Positions 12,121 to 13,023 of a DNA stretch of 13,023 nt are shown piece by piece. Origin of the DNA: Leptospira sp. (lineage in GTDB: Bacteria > Spirochaetota > Leptospiria > Leptospirales > Leptospiraceae); assembly GCA_025457985.1 (NCBI GenBank), contig JALOTI010000010.1:1-13023 (forward strand), given 5' to 3'. The position numbers were made by a program, and so were the translations under genes. The number at the start of each line of letters is the position of its first letter. Position 1 is the first letter of the stretch. Below the pieces are notes generated by a model that worked only from the letters and a program-made list of their open reading frames with translations, ran no database searches and was not told where the DNA came from.

Positions 12121-13023
12121 ATGAGTGAAAGCACAATCTCCATACAACATATACTCACAAATTATTACACATTCGGAAGTTTAATCGTAACAGTTCTCCT
12201 TGCCGTACTATCTACCTTCTTCTTTTCTCTCAAAGACAAAACTGCTTCCACAAAACATTTGGCCCTCGCCTGTACGTTTTTATGTCTTTTCCAATTGGGG
12301 TATTTAATTGGTGCTTTTTACTACCATCCAATTGCTGCATACCACCGTTGGCTCACCGGAGGCCTTATCCTTTTTGGGATCACACATTTCGGTCAGTTTT
12401 TCTTTAGATTTCCTGAGGACGAAGACCCTAAAACTGCGAATATTATCATGTACATAATGTACGCAATTGCGATAGTCGTAGTTGGTTGGTTTTTAATCAA
12501 TGTTTCTAGCGGAGAAAAGAAATACCATTTTACTGCCCACCATTGGGATTTTAACTCTGAGGGTGCTAGCCGCTTGCTTGGAATCTTTATTATGGTGTAT
12601 TCTCTCTTCGGGTTTGTTCTTATGCCACTCTATAGAATTTTGCATATGGGCAAAGGGAAACGAAGAGCCTTAACCATACTCGCGTTTGCAGGTGTTTTAG
12701 CAGCCGTAATTCCCAACATCTCTAATGTTATGAGTAGAGATGGAGCAATGGAAAGGTCAACTTATCTTACCTCACTCGTATTACTTTTTACAATCGCGTT
12801 TTTTGTTATAACAATCACGTTTATCAACAGTAGTAAAGAACGCACCACATTTATGGTAAAAATTGTGGGGATCTCTTTTGTTACCATCCTGGTAATTATG
12901 CAGGCTTTCTCCTATATCGTAGATCAAGAAAAAGAAAATGCATTCGATAACACTGCAATCCAAAAAACTTTAAGAGCAGTGGAAGGTGGTGAGCGTTCCA
13001 AAGATATTTTATTCATAATTGAT
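12121..13023 (+). CDS. N-terminal part of a polytopic membrane sensor protein (runs off the window)
   Basis: The frame is open from ATG 12121 to the window end (301 codons, no stop), so the gene is partial at its 3' side. About eight hydrophobic segments are seen: 17-38, 47-67, 79-95, 106-127, 150-172, 183-201, 215-235 and 246-266. They are followed by a charged stretch (DQEKENAFDN) and the beginning of a soluble domain. A seven-helix block plus one further helix before a sensor or output domain is the layout of bacterial 7TM receptors joined to SpoIIE-type phosphatase, cyclase or histidine-kinase domains; the output domain lies beyond the edge, so no function is assigned. The first 78 residues contain many aromatic residues in the helices. 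No Shine-Dalgarno sequence is evident before the ATG, and the in-frame stop at 12064 limits any longer start. Confidence 0.75.
   Translation, partial: MSESTISIQHILTNYYTFGSLIVTVLLAVLSTFFFSLKDKTASTKHLALACTFLCLFQLGYLIGAFYYHPIAAYHRWLTGGLILFGITHFGQFFFRFPEDEDPKTANIIMYIMYAIAIVVVGWFLINVSSGEKKYHFTAHHWDFNSEGASRLLGIFIMVYSLFGFVLMPLYRILHMGKGKRRALTILAFAGVLAAVIPNISNVMSRDGAMERSTYLTSLVLLFTIAFFVITITFINSSKERTTFMVKIVGISFVTILVIMQAFSYIVDQEKENAFDNTAIQKTLRAVEGGERSKDILFIID

Overview
The window is about 13 kb of AT-rich, gene-dense bacterial chromosome that most resembles a leptospire (Spirochaetota). This assignment is inferred from gene content, not from a marker gene: a PilZ protein whose layout looks like the leptospiral DUF1577 group, a signal peptide with a loose spirochaete-style lipobox, a PD40/OmpA envelope protein, and an eight-helix membrane-sensor N-terminus. 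I saw no rRNA or tRNA gene, insertion sequence, prophage gene or CRISPR array.

Layout. (1) Positions 1-265 are a leader without a recognisable gene. (2) On the + strand, 266-2327 holds UDP-glucuronate decarboxylase (UXS, UDP-xylose synthesis) and, one base later, the NAD(H)-binding subunit of proton-translocating transhydrogenase (PntAA). No pntAB or pntB follows. (3) On the - strand, 8265 down to 2350 holds five tightly packed genes, probably one transcription unit, in this order: PD40/OmpA periplasmic protein, PilZ-domain protein, hisS (TTG start), PAP2-family phosphatase, LpxL/HtrB-type acyltransferase. Gaps are 1, 30, -4 and 6 bases. (4) Divergent from that unit, across a 92-base gap, is a diverged dihydropteroate synthase (folP, 8358-9170, +). 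(5) On the - strand, 10988 down to 9167 holds a cytoplasmic TPR protein followed by a TPR-like lipoprotein. (6) Divergent from these, on the + strand, is an RlpA-type lipoprotein with a C-terminal SPOR domain (11098-11979). (7) A 141-base gap with a strong 15-bp hairpin follows. Then comes the N-terminal 301 codons of a polytopic membrane sensor that runs off the right edge (12121 onward).

Most of the window serves the envelope. It covers nucleotide-sugar supply (UXS), lipid acylation and lipid-phosphate removal (LpxL-like, PAP2), a peptidoglycan-anchored periplasmic protein (OmpA domain), septal peptidoglycan cleavage (RlpA/SPOR), and possible c-di-GMP sensing (PilZ). Housekeeping genes (hisS, folP, pntAA) are interleaved. 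I did not find a clearly new multi-gene system. The points most worth a second look are the FolP that lacks the usual pABA/sulfonamide-binding loop, the orphan PntAA coupled to UXS, the PilZ domain without its usual arginine motif, and the acyltransferase/PAP2 pair.
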